Shown here: positions 1-8,608 of the stretch, in pieces | Numbering within the stretch: the first letter of the stretch is position 1 | How the letters are laid out: every line of letters begins with the position of its first letter | Origin: Bacteroidales bacterium | Lineage (GTDB): Bacteria > Bacteroidota > Bacteroidia > Bacteroidales > Paludibacteraceae | Length of the DNA stretch: 64,000 nt | Direction of reading: 5' to 3' | Assembly (NCBI GenBank): GCA_012837935.1 | Contig: DUQG01000014.1 | Location: 124,001 to 188,000, forward strand | Notes under the pieces: generated by a model | What the model was told of the DNA's origin: nothing | The model's database searches: none | What the model saw: only the letters and a program-made list of their open reading frames with translations | Translations under genes and position numbers: made by a program

Positions 1-31
1 AAAACTCGGGAAGCTTATAGGGTGTTTTTTT

Positions 32-91
32 AACATTAAGAAATTAAGGATTCATTAAGTAGGTCTAAACACCTTAATAATCTTAATGTTT
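32..91. repeat. Dispersed inverted repeat, family A copy 1
   Basis: The ends are AACATTAAGA and TCTTAATGTT, with inner arms ATTAAGG and CCTTAAT, forming a long imperfect AT-rich stem around a loop of about 22 bases. Copies at 12074-12141 and 50026-50107 share the ends, the central ATTAAG and a TCTAAA block before the right arm. Confidence 0.65.
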
Positions 92-159
92 TTGTAACTA
101 CGCACCTACCAAATAATAGCATAGCGTAATAACAACCAAATAACCATCTAAAAGTCACT

Positions 160-231
160 CAAACACTCAAACGTCCAAACACCCGAACATTTAAAAGCCT
201 AAACATCTATCACCCAGCACCCGACATCCCG
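160..231. repeat. Octad tandem array after the nth stop codon
   Basis: Nine consecutive 8-bp units read without a gap, for example CAAACACT, CAAACGTC, CAAACACC, CGAACATT, TAAAAGCC, TAAACATC. The array ends two bases from the nth stop codon, so on the minus strand it forms the start of the 3' untranslated region. Weaker related sequence continues toward position 100. Confidence 0.7.
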
Positions 232-233
232 CT

Positions 234-872
234 TTATTTCAAAAAATGCCTACACCATTCCGTCAAACCACACTTTTCGCACTTTGGTTTTCTGGCTTGG
301 CAAATGTATCTACCGTGCAAAATCAGCCAGTGATGAGCCTTCGGGATTAGTTCGTCGGGGATGTGTTTAACCAACTCTTTTTCGGTTTGTAGCGGATTTT
401 TGGAATTTGCAGTTAATCCTATTCGTTCCGAAACACGAAAAACGTGCGTATCTACTGCCATTGTAGGTTTATTGTAAATAACGGAAGCGATAACATTCGC
501 CGTTTTTCGTCCTACACCGGGAAGTTTTTGCAGGTCATCTACATTGTCCGGAACGACACCATCAAATTCTGAAATAAGTTTTTGAGCCATGCCTACTAAG
601 TGTTTTGACTTGTTGTTTGGGTAGCTGCATGTGCGGATATATTCAAAAATTACTTCCGGCGTAGAGGCTGCCATGGCTTCGGCGGTAGGGTAGTCGTGCA
701 GTAGCTTGGGTGTTATTAGGTTTACACGTTTATCGGTGCATTGTGCCGAAAGGATGACAGCTACTAAAAGGCCAAAAGGGTCATCATAATCCAATTCGGT
801 TTCCGCAACAGGCATATTTACAGCAAACCAATCCAATACTTTTTTATAACGTTCTTTTTTTGTTATTCTCAT
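234..872 (-). CDS. nth: Endonuclease III (DNA glycosylase/AP lyase)
   Basis: Removes oxidised pyrimidines from DNA and nicks the abasic site in base-excision repair. The 212-residue protein has the helix-hairpin-helix LPGVGRKTA with the catalytic lysine at about 123, the catalytic aspartate in AVDTHVFR at about 141, and a C-terminal 4Fe-4S loop C-x6-C-x2-C-x5-C at residues 191-207. The length is normal for the family. I start at 872 (MRITKKER); an upstream in-frame ATG at 980 would add 36 hydrophobic residues encoded only by the heptad array at 889-990, which is not plausible protein. It is divergent from ftsK. The stop is followed two bases later by an octad array. Confidence 0.95.
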   Translation of the reverse strand: MRITKKERYKKVLDWFAVNMPVAETELDYDDPFGLLVAVILSAQCTDKRVNLITPKLLHDYPTAEAMAASTPEVIFEYIRTCSYPNNKSKHLVGMAQKLISEFDGVVPDNVDDLQKLPGVGRKTANVIASVIYNKPTMAVDTHVFRVSERIGLTANSKNPLQTEKELVKHIPDELIPKAHHWLILHGRYICQARKPKCEKCGLTEWCRHFLK

Positions 873-888
873 AGTTGTGTTTTTTTTA

Positions 889-990
889 AGAGCAAAGAGC
901 AAAGATAAAAGAGCAAAGACTGATAGATAAAAGAGCAAGGAACAAAGAGCAAGGAACAAAGAACAAAGAACAAAAAACAAAGAACAAAGA
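889..990. repeat. Heptad tandem array between nth and ftsK
   Basis: About fourteen 7-bp units with consensus AGARCAA (AGAGCAA, AGAACAA, GGAACAA, AGATAAA) fill the divergent spacer 16 bp upstream of the nth start. One short interruption lies near 917-925. A near-identical unit builds the array at 52255-52303, 51 kb away. Confidence 0.8.
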
Positions 991-1161
991 CGTAAAGATT
1001 TGTTCTTCGAGCTTCAATTTTCTCGCTTTTTCGCACTTCTCGCTTATTTTCTGCAAAAATAACAAAAACGATTTTTATTGCCATTCATTTTTACTAATTT
1101 TGCAGATTAGTTTGGATACTTTACAAATAAAAGATTTTACAAAAAATATAAACCTAGATAC

Positions 1162-3600
1162 ATGGCTAAAAAACCCATAAGAAAAAATACTACTCAACAA
1201 GGCAGATCATCTGCTACTCGCAGCGCGGGCACAAAGCGAAGTGGCGATAATATTTTCAAAAAAATATATCTGTTTTTCAAAGACGAAAATATACGCAATG
1301 TGGCAGGAGTACTCGTAATTGCGGCTGTGATTTACACGGTTGCATCTATGGTTTCATACTTTTTTACGGGAGCGGCAGATAAGAGTGTTTTCGATAATTT
1401 GACTTTCAAAGAATCCCTTGAAATTCGTGGTTCAGTCAAAAACTGGACTTCTGTAATGGGAGCATACCTATCTGAAACGCTTATAGATAACTGGTTTGGA
1501 ATATCTTCATTCGCCATTCCGTTTTTCTTTACTATTTGGGGATTGCGTCTGATGAGAGTGAAAATTATTTCGCTCTGGAAAGCTTTCTTTTATTCATTTT
1601 TTTGGCTAATATGGCTTTCTGTATTCTTTGGATTTATTACAGATTTGTTTCCTTTCTTACAGCCATCGTTTTTTGCATTAGGCGGTAAACACGGTGCCTA
1701 TATTGCTACTGAACTACTTAATTCATACATTGGACGATTTGGAACGGCAATCGTTTTGCTAACTGTGTTGATTGGTTTTATGATATTTACGTGGAGTGGT
1801 ACCATGCCATTCCTGAAAGGATTATTTAAGAAAAAGGAGAAATCCGACGATATTTCCGGCAGCAAGAAAGATGAAGAGTCGATAGTTGCCGTAGGTACGG
1901 AAATAGTGCCGGAAGAGTGGATAACTGTACCAAAAGACGAAGAGCTTGCTAAGACTCAGACACAATCTAAACAAGATGATGACGATAGTGATGTTAGTTT
2001 TGAGGTAAATGTGCCTAAAAAAGAGAATGACGAGAGCGATGCAGACGATGATGGAGTAGATTCTTCATACAATATTGAGAAGTTAGGAAAATACGACCCG
2101 ACCTTAGATTTATCACGCTATAACCCGCCTGTACTTGACTTGCTGAAACAATATCCGTCAGACCGTGATGTGCAAGTGGATATGGATGAGCAAAAAGCCA
2201 ATAAAGAACGTATTATCACTACGTTGAAAAACTTTGGAATTGAGATTGTTTCCATAAAAGCTACGGTTGGACCTACGATTACGCTTTATGAAATTGTACC
2301 GAAATCGGGTATTCGTATCTCGAAAATTCGAAATCTTGAGTCGGATATTATGCTTAGTTTGGCTGCCACGGGTATTCGTATTATTGCGCCAATTCCGGGC
2401 AAAGGAACTATCGGTATTGAGGTGCCAAACAATGACCCACAAATAGTTTCGATGTACTCGGTACTTTCTTCTAAGAAATTTATAGAGTCAAAATTTGAGC
2501 TTCCTGTCGCCTTTGGAAAAACTATTACCAATGAGGTGTTTATGATTGACTTGTGCAAAATGCCACACTTGCTGGTAGCGGGTGCAACCGGACAGGGAAA
2601 ATCGGTGGGGTTGAATGCGATTATTACTTCGTTACTTTATAAAAAACATCCGGCAGAACTTAAATTTGTACTGATTGACCCGAAAAAAGTAGAGTTTAAT
2701 ATTTATGGTGCCATTGAAAAGCATTTTTTGGCAAAATTGCCTGATGGCGAAGATGCGATTATTACAGATACAAGTAAGGTAGTGCAAACACTGAATTCGC
2801 TTTGTGTGGAAATGGATAATCGCTATGATTTACTGAAAAAAGCGCATGTGCGTAACATTCGGGAATACAATGAGAAATTTGTCAATCGTGAATTAAATCC
2901 GGAAAAAGGACATCGTTTTTTGCCTTATATGGTAGTGATTGTAGATGAATTTGGCGACTTGATAATGACTGCCGGAAAAGAGGTGGAAATGCCGATTGCA
3001 CGGATTGCTCAACTGGCTCGTGCCGTGGGAATTCATATGGTAATTGCTACGCAACGACCTTCGGTAAATATCATTACGGGTGTTATTAAAGCCAACTTCC
3101 CGGCACGTTTGGCATTCCGTGTGTCGTCAATGATTGACTCGCGTACTATTTTGGATGCACCGGGTGCAAACCAATTGGTGGGTAGGGGAGATATGCTCTT
3201 CTCGCAAGGTAGCGATTTAACTCGTGTACAATGTGCCTTTGTAGATACGCCGGAGGTGGAAGAAATTGCCAAGTTTATCGGCGAACAAAGGGGTTATCCT
3301 ACGGCGTTTTATCTTCCGGAATATGTACCGACAAACGGCGAAGGTGTGGACCCAACGGAAGTAGATATGAGTAAACGTGACCCACTTTTTGAAGAGGCAG
3401 CTCGAATGATAGTAGCTACTCAGCAAGGCTCTACATCTATGATACAGCGCAAGTTTTCAATTGGCTACAACCGTGCCGGACGACTTGCCGATCAATTGGA
3501 AGTTGCCGGAATTGTAGGTCCGAGCGAAGGAAGCAAAGCACGTCAAGTGTTGGTGCAAACAGAGTATGAGTTAGAGCAGATTTTAAGTCATTTGGATTAA
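1162..3600 (+). CDS. ftsK: DNA translocase FtsK/SpoIIIE
   Basis: Membrane-anchored motor that pumps chromosome ends across the division septum and activates XerCD at dif. The 812-residue protein has a basic start, N-terminal transmembrane segments within residues 48-220, an acidic linker at about 230-310 and the RecA-like motor. Walker A is GATGQGKS at 474-481 and the Walker B stretch is VIVDEFGDL near 592-600. The final 65 residues are the winged-helix gamma domain that reads KOPS-type sites. A TAATTTTG element at 1095-1102 resembles a Bacteroidota -7 box, but a well-spaced -33 element is not obvious. The stop is followed by a GC-rich hairpin. Confidence 0.96.
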   Translation: MAKKPIRKNTTQQGRSSATRSAGTKRSGDNIFKKIYLFFKDENIRNVAGVLVIAAVIYTVASMVSYFFTGAADKSVFDNLTFKESLEIRGSVKNWTSVMGAYLSETLIDNWFGISSFAIPFFFTIWGLRLMRVKIISLWKAFFYSFFWLIWLSVFFGFITDLFPFLQPSFFALGGKHGAYIATELLNSYIGRFGTAIVLLTVLIGFMIFTWSGTMPFLKGLFKKKEKSDDISGSKKDEESIVAVGTEIVPEEWITVPKDEELAKTQTQSKQDDDDSDVSFEVNVPKKENDESDADDDGVDSSYNIEKLGKYDPTLDLSRYNPPVLDLLKQYPSDRDVQVDMDEQKANKERIITTLKNFGIEIVSIKATVGPTITLYEIVPKSGIRISKIRNLESDIMLSLAATGIRIIAPIPGKGTIGIEVPNNDPQIVSMYSVLSSKKFIESKFELPVAFGKTITNEVFMIDLCKMPHLLVAGATGQGKSVGLNAIITSLLYKKHPAELKFVLIDPKKVEFNIYGAIEKHFLAKLPDGEDAIITDTSKVVQTLNSLCVEMDNRYDLLKKAHVRNIREYNEKFVNRELNPEKGHRFLPYMVVIVDEFGDLIMTAGKEVEMPIARIAQLARAVGIHMVIATQRPSVNIITGVIKANFPARLAFRVSSMIDSRTILDAPGANQLVGRGDMLFSQGSDLTRVQCAFVDTPEVEEIAKFIGEQRGYPTAFYLPEYVPTNGEGVDPTEVDMSKRDPLFEEAARMIVATQQGSTSMIQRKFSIGYNRAGRLADQLEVAGIVGPSEGSKARQVLVQTEYELEQILSHLD

Positions 3601-3603
3601 AAA

Positions 3604-3619
3604 TCCCCCTCAAGGGGGA
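3604..3619. repeat. C/G hairpin right after ftsK, family D
   Basis: TCCCCCT, two-base loop, AGGGGGA begins three bases after the ftsK stop. It is followed on the plus strand by CTTTTGGG and on the minus strand by a T-rich run, so a terminator role is possible but weak. The same stem occurs in opposite orientation at 57426-57440. Confidence 0.55.
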
Positions 3620-3715
3620 CTTTTGGGATACTGCTTAATGAAGGTTTTGTGTGTGCGAGTGTAAATAGTTATTTGATAGTTACTTGTAGTTGTTTATTTT
3701 GCAGTAGGCAGCCGA

Positions 3716-3803
3716 ATAACCATAAATAACGGCGTAGCCAAATAACGAAATAGTCAAATAACGCAAAGTAAATAACCATAAATAACGACGTAGTCAAATA
3801 TCA
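3716..3803. repeat. Octad array running into the hydrolase start codon
   Basis: Eight-base units in strict phase: AAATAACG, GCGTAGCC, AAATAACG, AAATAGTC, AAATAACG, CAAAGTAA, ATAACCAT, AAATAACG, ACGTAGTC, AAATATCA. The last A is the first base of the ATG at 3803. AAATAACG alternates with other octads, giving a higher-order period of 16. No purine-rich ribosome-binding site is visible in front of the gene. Confidence 0.75.
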
Positions 3804-4651
3804 TGAACATAATTCAAAAACACTTGACAGAAAAAACTTACGAAACACCATCCGGTATTATTCATTATTGGATAAATAAGCTTAATGCTAATGCTGTAAC
3901 ATTGGTTTTTCTTCCGGGACTAACAGCAGACCACAGATTATTTGAACAGCAGATTGAGTATTTTAAAGATAAATTCAATGTGTTTGTTTGGGATGCACCT
4001 GCTCATGCTTCTTCATGGCCCTTTAAATTTGATTTCAGTTTGTTTGACAAGGCGAAATGGCTAAATGAAATACTCGAACAGGAAAAAATCATACGACCTA
4101 TCATTATCGGTCAATCTATGGGTGGCTATGTAGGACAAGCTTTTGTGGAATTATTTCCCGAAAAATTACATGGCTTTATTTCCATTGACTCTGCGCCATT
4201 ACAAAGAAAATATCTGACAAACATAGAACTCTGGTTACTGAAAAGAATGGAGCCTATCTATCTGTTGTACCCATGGAAGTCTTTATTGAAGGCTGGTGCA
4301 AAAGGAACAGCAGAATCCGAATACGGCAGAAAGCAGATTCGTGAAATTATGATGACTTACGATGGCGATAAAAAACGATATGCCAAACTTGCCGGACATG
4401 GCTATAAAATTCTTGCTGAAGCATATGAGAAAGATTTGCCGTATGAAATCACCTGTCCTGCTTTATTAATTTGTGGCGAAAAAGATAAAGCCGGTTCAAC
4501 CCTTAGATTCAATAAAGCGTGGCATGAGCACACGGGAATTCCCATTGAATGGATAAAAGATGCCGGACATAACTCGAATACGGATAAGCCGGAAATTATT
4601 AATCAGTTGATAGAAAGTTTTGTTGAAAAAATAGCTAAGCAGTTTTTTTAA
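3803..4651 (+). CDS. Alpha/beta-fold hydrolase
   Basis: The 282-residue protein has the classic lipase/esterase order. The nucleophile elbow is GQSMGG with Ser105, the acid is Asp228 in CGEKD, and the histidine is His256 in DAGHNSN. LVFLPGLTADH near residue 35 is the usual oxyanion-hole strand and loop. No signal peptide is seen, so it is probably cytoplasmic. The substrate cannot be read from sequence. The 5' region consists entirely of an octad array. The last 156 bases overlap the 3' end of the convergent membrane-protein gene. Confidence 0.85.
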   Translation: MNIIQKHLTEKTYETPSGIIHYWINKLNANAVTLVFLPGLTADHRLFEQQIEYFKDKFNVFVWDAPAHASSWPFKFDFSLFDKAKWLNEILEQEKIIRPIIIGQSMGGYVGQAFVELFPEKLHGFISIDSAPLQRKYLTNIELWLLKRMEPIYLLYPWKSLLKAGAKGTAESEYGRKQIREIMMTYDGDKKRYAKLAGHGYKILAEAYEKDLPYEITCPALLICGEKDKAGSTLRFNKAWHEHTGIPIEWIKDAGHNSNTDKPEIINQLIESFVEKIAKQFF

Positions 4652-5104
4652 GTAGCTTACTTTTTTACTGAATACTGTTGTCGCAATGGTTTCAAAAGCG
4701 TTACCACCAACAGCAATACACCATAAAAAAAAGTAAAACGTATGCAGCCAATGAAACCCTTGCAGAAAATAGACCTCCATATATATCCAAATAACAAGTG
4801 CAAATCCCGTGTAAACCGACCAAGACCACGACCAATGCATATCGGGGAATATATTTACCATCTGAGCTAATTTACATTCTTTGCGTTTCAATAATCCCCA
4901 AACGACAAAAATCGGCATCAAACCAAGCACTGTAAACAAAATTAGTCCGGGAATAAGAAAGTTTTTAAAAGGTGAATGTTGTAGAACTAATTCGGGTGTC
5001 ATTTCCATCCATCCTTCGGGAAATAATAAAAAGGCACCTCCACCGAGTAAAGCTCCTACTGAAAGAAATAGCAAAAGTCCGACTAAAAGATTTCGAGTTT
5101 TCAT
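4496..5104 (-). CDS. Four-helix membrane protein, unknown function
   Basis: The 202-residue frame encodes four hydrophobic segments: the N-terminal LLVGLLLFLSVGALLGG, LIPGLILFTVLGLMPIFVVW, YTGFALVIWIYMEVYF and FYFFLWCIAVGG. I do not recognise the family beyond resemblance to small uncharacterised integral membrane proteins. After about residue 150 the sequence is basic and unstructured and is encoded antisense to the hydrolase catalytic-His region (4496-4651). This tail is probably read-through into a convergent gene rather than a conserved domain. The N-terminal 150 residues are the credible part. Confidence 0.65.
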   Translation of the reverse strand: MKTRNLLVGLLLFLSVGALLGGGAFLLFPEGWMEMTPELVLQHSPFKNFLIPGLILFTVLGLMPIFVVWGLLKRKECKLAQMVNIFPDMHWSWSWSVYTGFALVIWIYMEVYFLQGFHWLHTFYFFLWCIAVGGNAFETIATTVFSKKVSYLKKLLSYFFNKTFYQLINNFRLIRIRVMSGIFYPFNGNSRVLMPRFIESKG

Positions 5105-5147
5105 AATTTTATAATTTTAGAAGATTTATTTAATAAATCTTGAAAAT

Positions 5148-5166
5148 CCACCTTCTTTGAAGGTGG
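5148..5166. repeat. Hairpin CCACCTTC-TTT-GAAGGTGG
   Basis: A perfect 8-bp stem with a 3-base loop preceded by AAAT. A second copy with loop TAT lies at 5369-5387. The pair brackets a 202-bp stretch in which I see no gene. Confidence 0.6.
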
Positions 5167-5368
5167 TCATGTCCTTTTTGGTTTTACCTGTTTTTTGTAA
5201 ATAATGTGTGATGTCAATTAACAAAATGAAGACTGAATCTGTTTTTTATGTCCGTTATCATAAAAAATGACGAACGATATAAGTCTTTCAGAGCATCTCG
5301 CATTATTCGATAAACGTTGTTTAGTACTCTATGAGGGCTTTGCCCGAATTGTTTCAGCATCACTAAAT

Positions 5369-5387
5369 CCACCTTCTATGAAGGTGG
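5369..5387. repeat. Hairpin CCACCTTC-TAT-GAAGGTGG
   Basis: Second copy of the hairpin at 5148-5166, in the same orientation and also preceded by AAAT. It lies 16 bp downstream of the stop of the minus-strand ferredoxin gene and could act as its terminator. Confidence 0.6.
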
Positions 5388-5403
5388 TTGTTTAATTTCA
5401 TGA

Positions 5404-6156
5404 TTAAAACTGGTCTGCACCAATGTTTTTTTCCAGAATATCCGGATTAATATACCTGTCTTTTTTTCGTTTGTCAAGATAGACAATGGCTTTTTCCGGA
5501 CAACGATGGTAACAGCTCAGGCAGGCAACGCATTTTTCGCCAAATACAATGCGTCCGTTTTCATGCTTGATATTGTTGACGGGACAGATTCTAATACACT
5601 TCTTACAATCATTACAGTCTGTCGTTGTGCTAAAATGTGTGGCAAGCATATGCCAATTTTTGCGGTTTTCCAGATATTTAGGTGTCCATTTATCTTTCTT
5701 TGGCTTTGGAATGATAATCTCTTTATCATCTCGAATGGTGGCAATAACAGATTTTATTCGTTTGGGTGCCTTGCGTAGAACCATTTTTGTCGCCCATTTT
5801 GGCTGTGAAAAAGTTAAAGTGTAGATTTCCGGCATCATAACAACTTGGACAGAGCGAATGTTAAGTCCCTTTTCTTTGCAAAGTTGATATGCAAAGTATG
5901 GGGCATTGGCTCGCATACCGCCACAATTGAGTACGATGTAGAGCGGCTTTGCAGATTTCATATTAGCAATAAAATTATCTACAAGTGTGGGCAAGCCGAA
6001 ACTATGAATTGGCGAAACTATAATTATTCTGTCGTAGTAATCAACATCACCTTTAAACTTAGGAATATAGCGAATTTCCCCGCCTAATTCAGCTTTTATT
6101 TTCTCTGCGATATATAGGCTGTTTCCTGTTGATGAAAAATAAAAAATTCCGTTCAT
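5404..6156 (-). CDS. EFR1-type flavodoxin/ferredoxin fusion protein
   Basis: A 250-residue protein with an N-terminal flavodoxin-like domain (FSSTGNS at 7-13, the FMN phosphate loop) and a C-terminal pair of 4Fe-4S motifs: CNDCKKCIRICP at 181-192 and CVACLSCYHRCP at 209-220. This is the EFR1 architecture, predicted to transfer electrons between FMN and iron-sulfur centres; the partner is unknown. I start at 6156 (MNGIFYF), where the flavodoxin strand begins, instead of the ATG at 6177, which lies inside the upstream gene. It is the last gene of a minus-strand cluster. Confidence 0.85.
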   Translation of the reverse strand: MNGIFYFSSTGNSLYIAEKIKAELGGEIRYIPKFKGDVDYYDRIIIVSPIHSFGLPTLVDNFIANMKSAKPLYIVLNCGGMRANAPYFAYQLCKEKGLNIRSVQVVMMPEIYTLTFSQPKWATKMVLRKAPKRIKSVIATIRDDKEIIIPKPKKDKWTPKYLENRKNWHMLATHFSTTTDCNDCKKCIRICPVNNIKHENGRIVFGEKCVACLSCYHRCPEKAIVYLDKRKKDRYINPDILEKNIGADQF

Positions 6157-6163
6157 GTTGCTT

Positions 6164-6928
6164 TTATTCAAACACATTAAACTCTATTCTATCAATCATT
6201 CCTTTATAATACTCAAAATCGCCTTCCGGCAAATGCCACATTACTTTTACTTTTTCGGCAATTTTTAAGTTGTCCTGAGTTTTATAGCTATCTACAATTA
6301 CCGAGAACTTAACTTTCTTATAACTGTTTTTGCCGACTGTAAAATATCGGTCAAATGTTTCAAAATGTGTAAATAATCCATCTTTGTCAAAGTAAAACAT
6401 TCCTGAAACTTCAATTTCGTTATCTACAAGTGTTCCCCGAACTGTATAATCATCTATCTGTTCCCATTTCACATTATCCAAAAACAGATAACCCGGAATA
6501 AGCATAAACTCGCAGAATGTTGTTATCAGTGCCGATTGAGCAATTTCCTTGCTGTTATCAAAAGCTACTTTTATCAAATTAAGTAGCTTTACGTTCATTT
6601 CACCATAACCATCACGATATAAGTCTCTTGCAGCTACAGGCATGCTCAAGATTTTCATATAAGCCACTCTTCCTATCGGCTTCACGGAATTGAATTGTGT
6701 TGTGTGAAGTTTTCCCCAATCTTTGGTTGGTGACATTTTCAACCAACTCTCAGTCCAATACACATCGGCATTAACAGGAATAGGCGTATTAATAAATCCG
6801 CAAACCCGAAGGTAATTTCTCAGAGGTTCATGCAAGTGTTCGATTATTTCTTCGGAAAAAATTTCAATCTTATAAGCTTTATTCCTTTCGATTAGTCTAG
6901 ACTTATCTTTTAGAAAAACTCTTTTCAT
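6164..6928 (-). CDS. DUF6544-like protein
   Basis: A 254-residue soluble protein with no signal peptide. The stretch MPVAARDLYRDGYGEMNVKLL, followed by QSALITTFCEF and IPGYLFLDNVKWEQID, matches what I recall of the DUF6544 family, whose function is unknown. The C-terminal half is rich in beta strands with many aromatic residues (GMFYFDKDG, VMWHLPEGDFEYYKG). The stop lies 7 bp upstream of the chosen EFR1 start, so the two are probably co-transcribed. The family name is from memory and should be treated as tentative. Confidence 0.7.
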   Translation of the reverse strand: MKRVFLKDKSRLIERNKAYKIEIFSEEIIEHLHEPLRNYLRVCGFINTPIPVNADVYWTESWLKMSPTKDWGKLHTTQFNSVKPIGRVAYMKILSMPVAARDLYRDGYGEMNVKLLNLIKVAFDNSKEIAQSALITTFCEFMLIPGYLFLDNVKWEQIDDYTVRGTLVDNEIEVSGMFYFDKDGLFTHFETFDRYFTVGKNSYKKVKFSVIVDSYKTQDNLKIAEKVKVMWHLPEGDFEYYKGMIDRIEFNVFE

Positions 6929-6980
6929 AATTATCCAGCCAAGAAACGTTGTGAAAAAATGACCTTATCTTTGATGTTAG

Positions 6981-7553
6981 TTATAAACTGCCTGATTTTG
7001 TTTTTACCTTTTTACTTCCACGAACAATTAACCAAACCGCGAAAACCACTTCCCAAAGTCCGCCTAGACCAAGAAGATACATGCTCCACGCTTTTCCAAA
7101 AAACTCCATCAAAAATCCAAATGCAAAAACAGCATAGCCTATAGCACCCCAAATAGCCAGCCAAGACGGTGTGATTTTGTGTTTAAGCAATGTCAAACAC
7201 ATCGGAATACTACCAATTCCTAAAACTAACATGGCAAGAAAATATCCTAAGTCATTTGATACAATACCTTTCAAGAGCACTGCAGATAAAGCCAAAACTT
7301 CAAATATCCTTGTAAAAAGATAAATATTACCAACAGTCGGATTGTACAGTTTCAAGGTTTTTCTTAATAAAATCCCGATAAACAAAACCATTACCGAGTT
7401 AGCGATAATTAGCAATGCCCCTAAATATTTCTCTGGATTATTCGTGCTTTCGAATAATTGACTTCCTATACCGTAGGCTAAAAATGCCAATAGAAAGAAA
7501 ACCCCGATTGTTCGAGCATTAAAAATTGTAATTGCATTGCTTTTATCTTTCAT
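6981..7553 (-). CDS. DUF4386-like membrane protein
   Basis: 190 residues with five or six hydrophobic segments, starting with IGVFFLLAFLAYGIGSQL. The middle NPTVGNIYLFTRIFEVLALSA and the following IPMCLTLLKHKITPSWLAIWG resemble DUF4386 proteins, small integral membrane proteins of unknown function often found near serine hydrolases or regulators. The first four bases overlap the end of the upstream serine hydrolase gene (ATGA-type junction), so translational coupling is likely. Confidence 0.7.
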   Translation of the reverse strand: MKDKSNAITIFNARTIGVFFLLAFLAYGIGSQLFESTNNPEKYLGALLIIANSVMVLFIGILLRKTLKLYNPTVGNIYLFTRIFEVLALSAVLLKGIVSNDLGYFLAMLVLGIGSIPMCLTLLKHKITPSWLAIWGAIGYAVFAFGFLMEFFGKAWSMYLLGLGGLWEVVFAVWLIVRGSKKVKTKSGSL

Positions 7554-8599
7554 TTCTTTAATATTTGCTGAGTTAATGAAATCATTGTTCTAAATGAGAT
7601 GTCGGGATGTGCTGTTTGGTTTACGGTTCCGGCGATGAAAAGATTTTCTTTTGGACTGTAAAATGCCAAGGCACCCGAAAGTCCCGAATGTCCTATAAAA
7701 TAAGGAATTGCACCTGTGGGATTAAAAATCCAAGGAAGTTTGAACAAATGGATACCGACACCTGCACGCATCGGTGGAAAAATTCTGTTCCATTTTTGCA
7801 ATTCATCAATATCGGCTAACGGAAACAATTTGCCTGTAAAAAATGCTTCAATAAAAACAAGCATATCCGCAGAAACCGAAACTATTCCGCCGTCCGCTCC
7901 AAAAGAGGTCATTGCTTTGGGAATATTCAATTTATTGTTTTTGTAATATAAAATTTTGGGTGTTACATCATTTGCATCTTGATAGAGATAGGTTTGATTT
8001 AAACCAAGTGGCTGAATGATACGCTCTTGACAGTTTTCAGCATACGATTTTCCGGTAGTATTTTCAATGATTTTTCCTAAAAGCTGAAAGTTGGCATCAG
8101 AATACTTTGCTTTTCCTTTTGCTCCGGGTGCAAAGCGTGGCGAAATTTTTTTAGACCTTTCAATGGCTTCTTCAACACTCCAAAACTGATCATTACCACT
8201 TATCAGTTCATCTTCCAAGCTTTTTCCGCTTGTGCCTTTGTCTTGGAAGTAGTCGGGAAGTCCCGAAGTATGAGCAAGCAAGTGCCTGACAGTTAGTTCG
8301 TCGGAATAATCTTTTCCTTTGTAAACGTGCAGTCCCGACATAATGGATGCATCAATGTATTTACTAATTTTGTCATCAAGGCTTAGCTTTCCTTTTTCTC
8401 GCAGTTGCAGAATGATGGCAGTAGTAAACAATTTCGTGGTACTCGCAATAAAGTAAGGTTGTGCTATGCTCAAGTTCCCCGATGTTCCTTGCCAAGTTTC
8501 ACTGTCTTTTTTTAAGGCAAAAGATGTTCCGAATACTTTTTTGTTGTCAACCACTTTATCCAAGATGGCGTTAAGTGATTTTTCTTTTTGCGGTGTCAT
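7550..8599 (-). CDS. Beta-lactamase-family serine hydrolase (class C fold)
   Basis: A 349-residue S12-type hydrolase. The catalytic S-x-x-K is STTK at 53-56, the second motif is YSD at 166-168 (the family usually has YxN or YSN), and the third is HSG in IGHSGLSG near residue 304. HTSGLPDYF is the usual S12 loop. No signal peptide is seen, unlike secreted beta-lactamases, so it is more likely an esterase or D-amino-peptidase type enzyme than a resistance factor. It overlaps the downstream DUF4386-like gene by 4 bp. Confidence 0.85.
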   Translation of the reverse strand: MTPQKEKSLNAILDKVVDNKKVFGTSFALKKDSETWQGTSGNLSIAQPYFIASTTKLFTTAIILQLREKGKLSLDDKISKYIDASIMSGLHVYKGKDYSDELTVRHLLAHTSGLPDYFQDKGTSGKSLEDELISGNDQFWSVEEAIERSKKISPRFAPGAKGKAKYSDANFQLLGKIIENTTGKSYAENCQERIIQPLGLNQTYLYQDANDVTPKILYYKNNKLNIPKAMTSFGADGGIVSVSADMLVFIEAFFTGKLFPLADIDELQKWNRIFPPMRAGVGIHLFKLPWIFNPTGAIPYFIGHSGLSGALAFYSPKENLFIAGTVNQTAHPDISFRTMISLTQQILKK

Positions 8600-8608
8600 A
8601 TTATTCTA

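Noticed and set aside
7550-8599. Antibiotic-resistance class C beta-lactamase
   Set aside because: There is no signal peptide and the YxN motif is YSD; the sequence fits the wider S12 esterase/peptidase group better.
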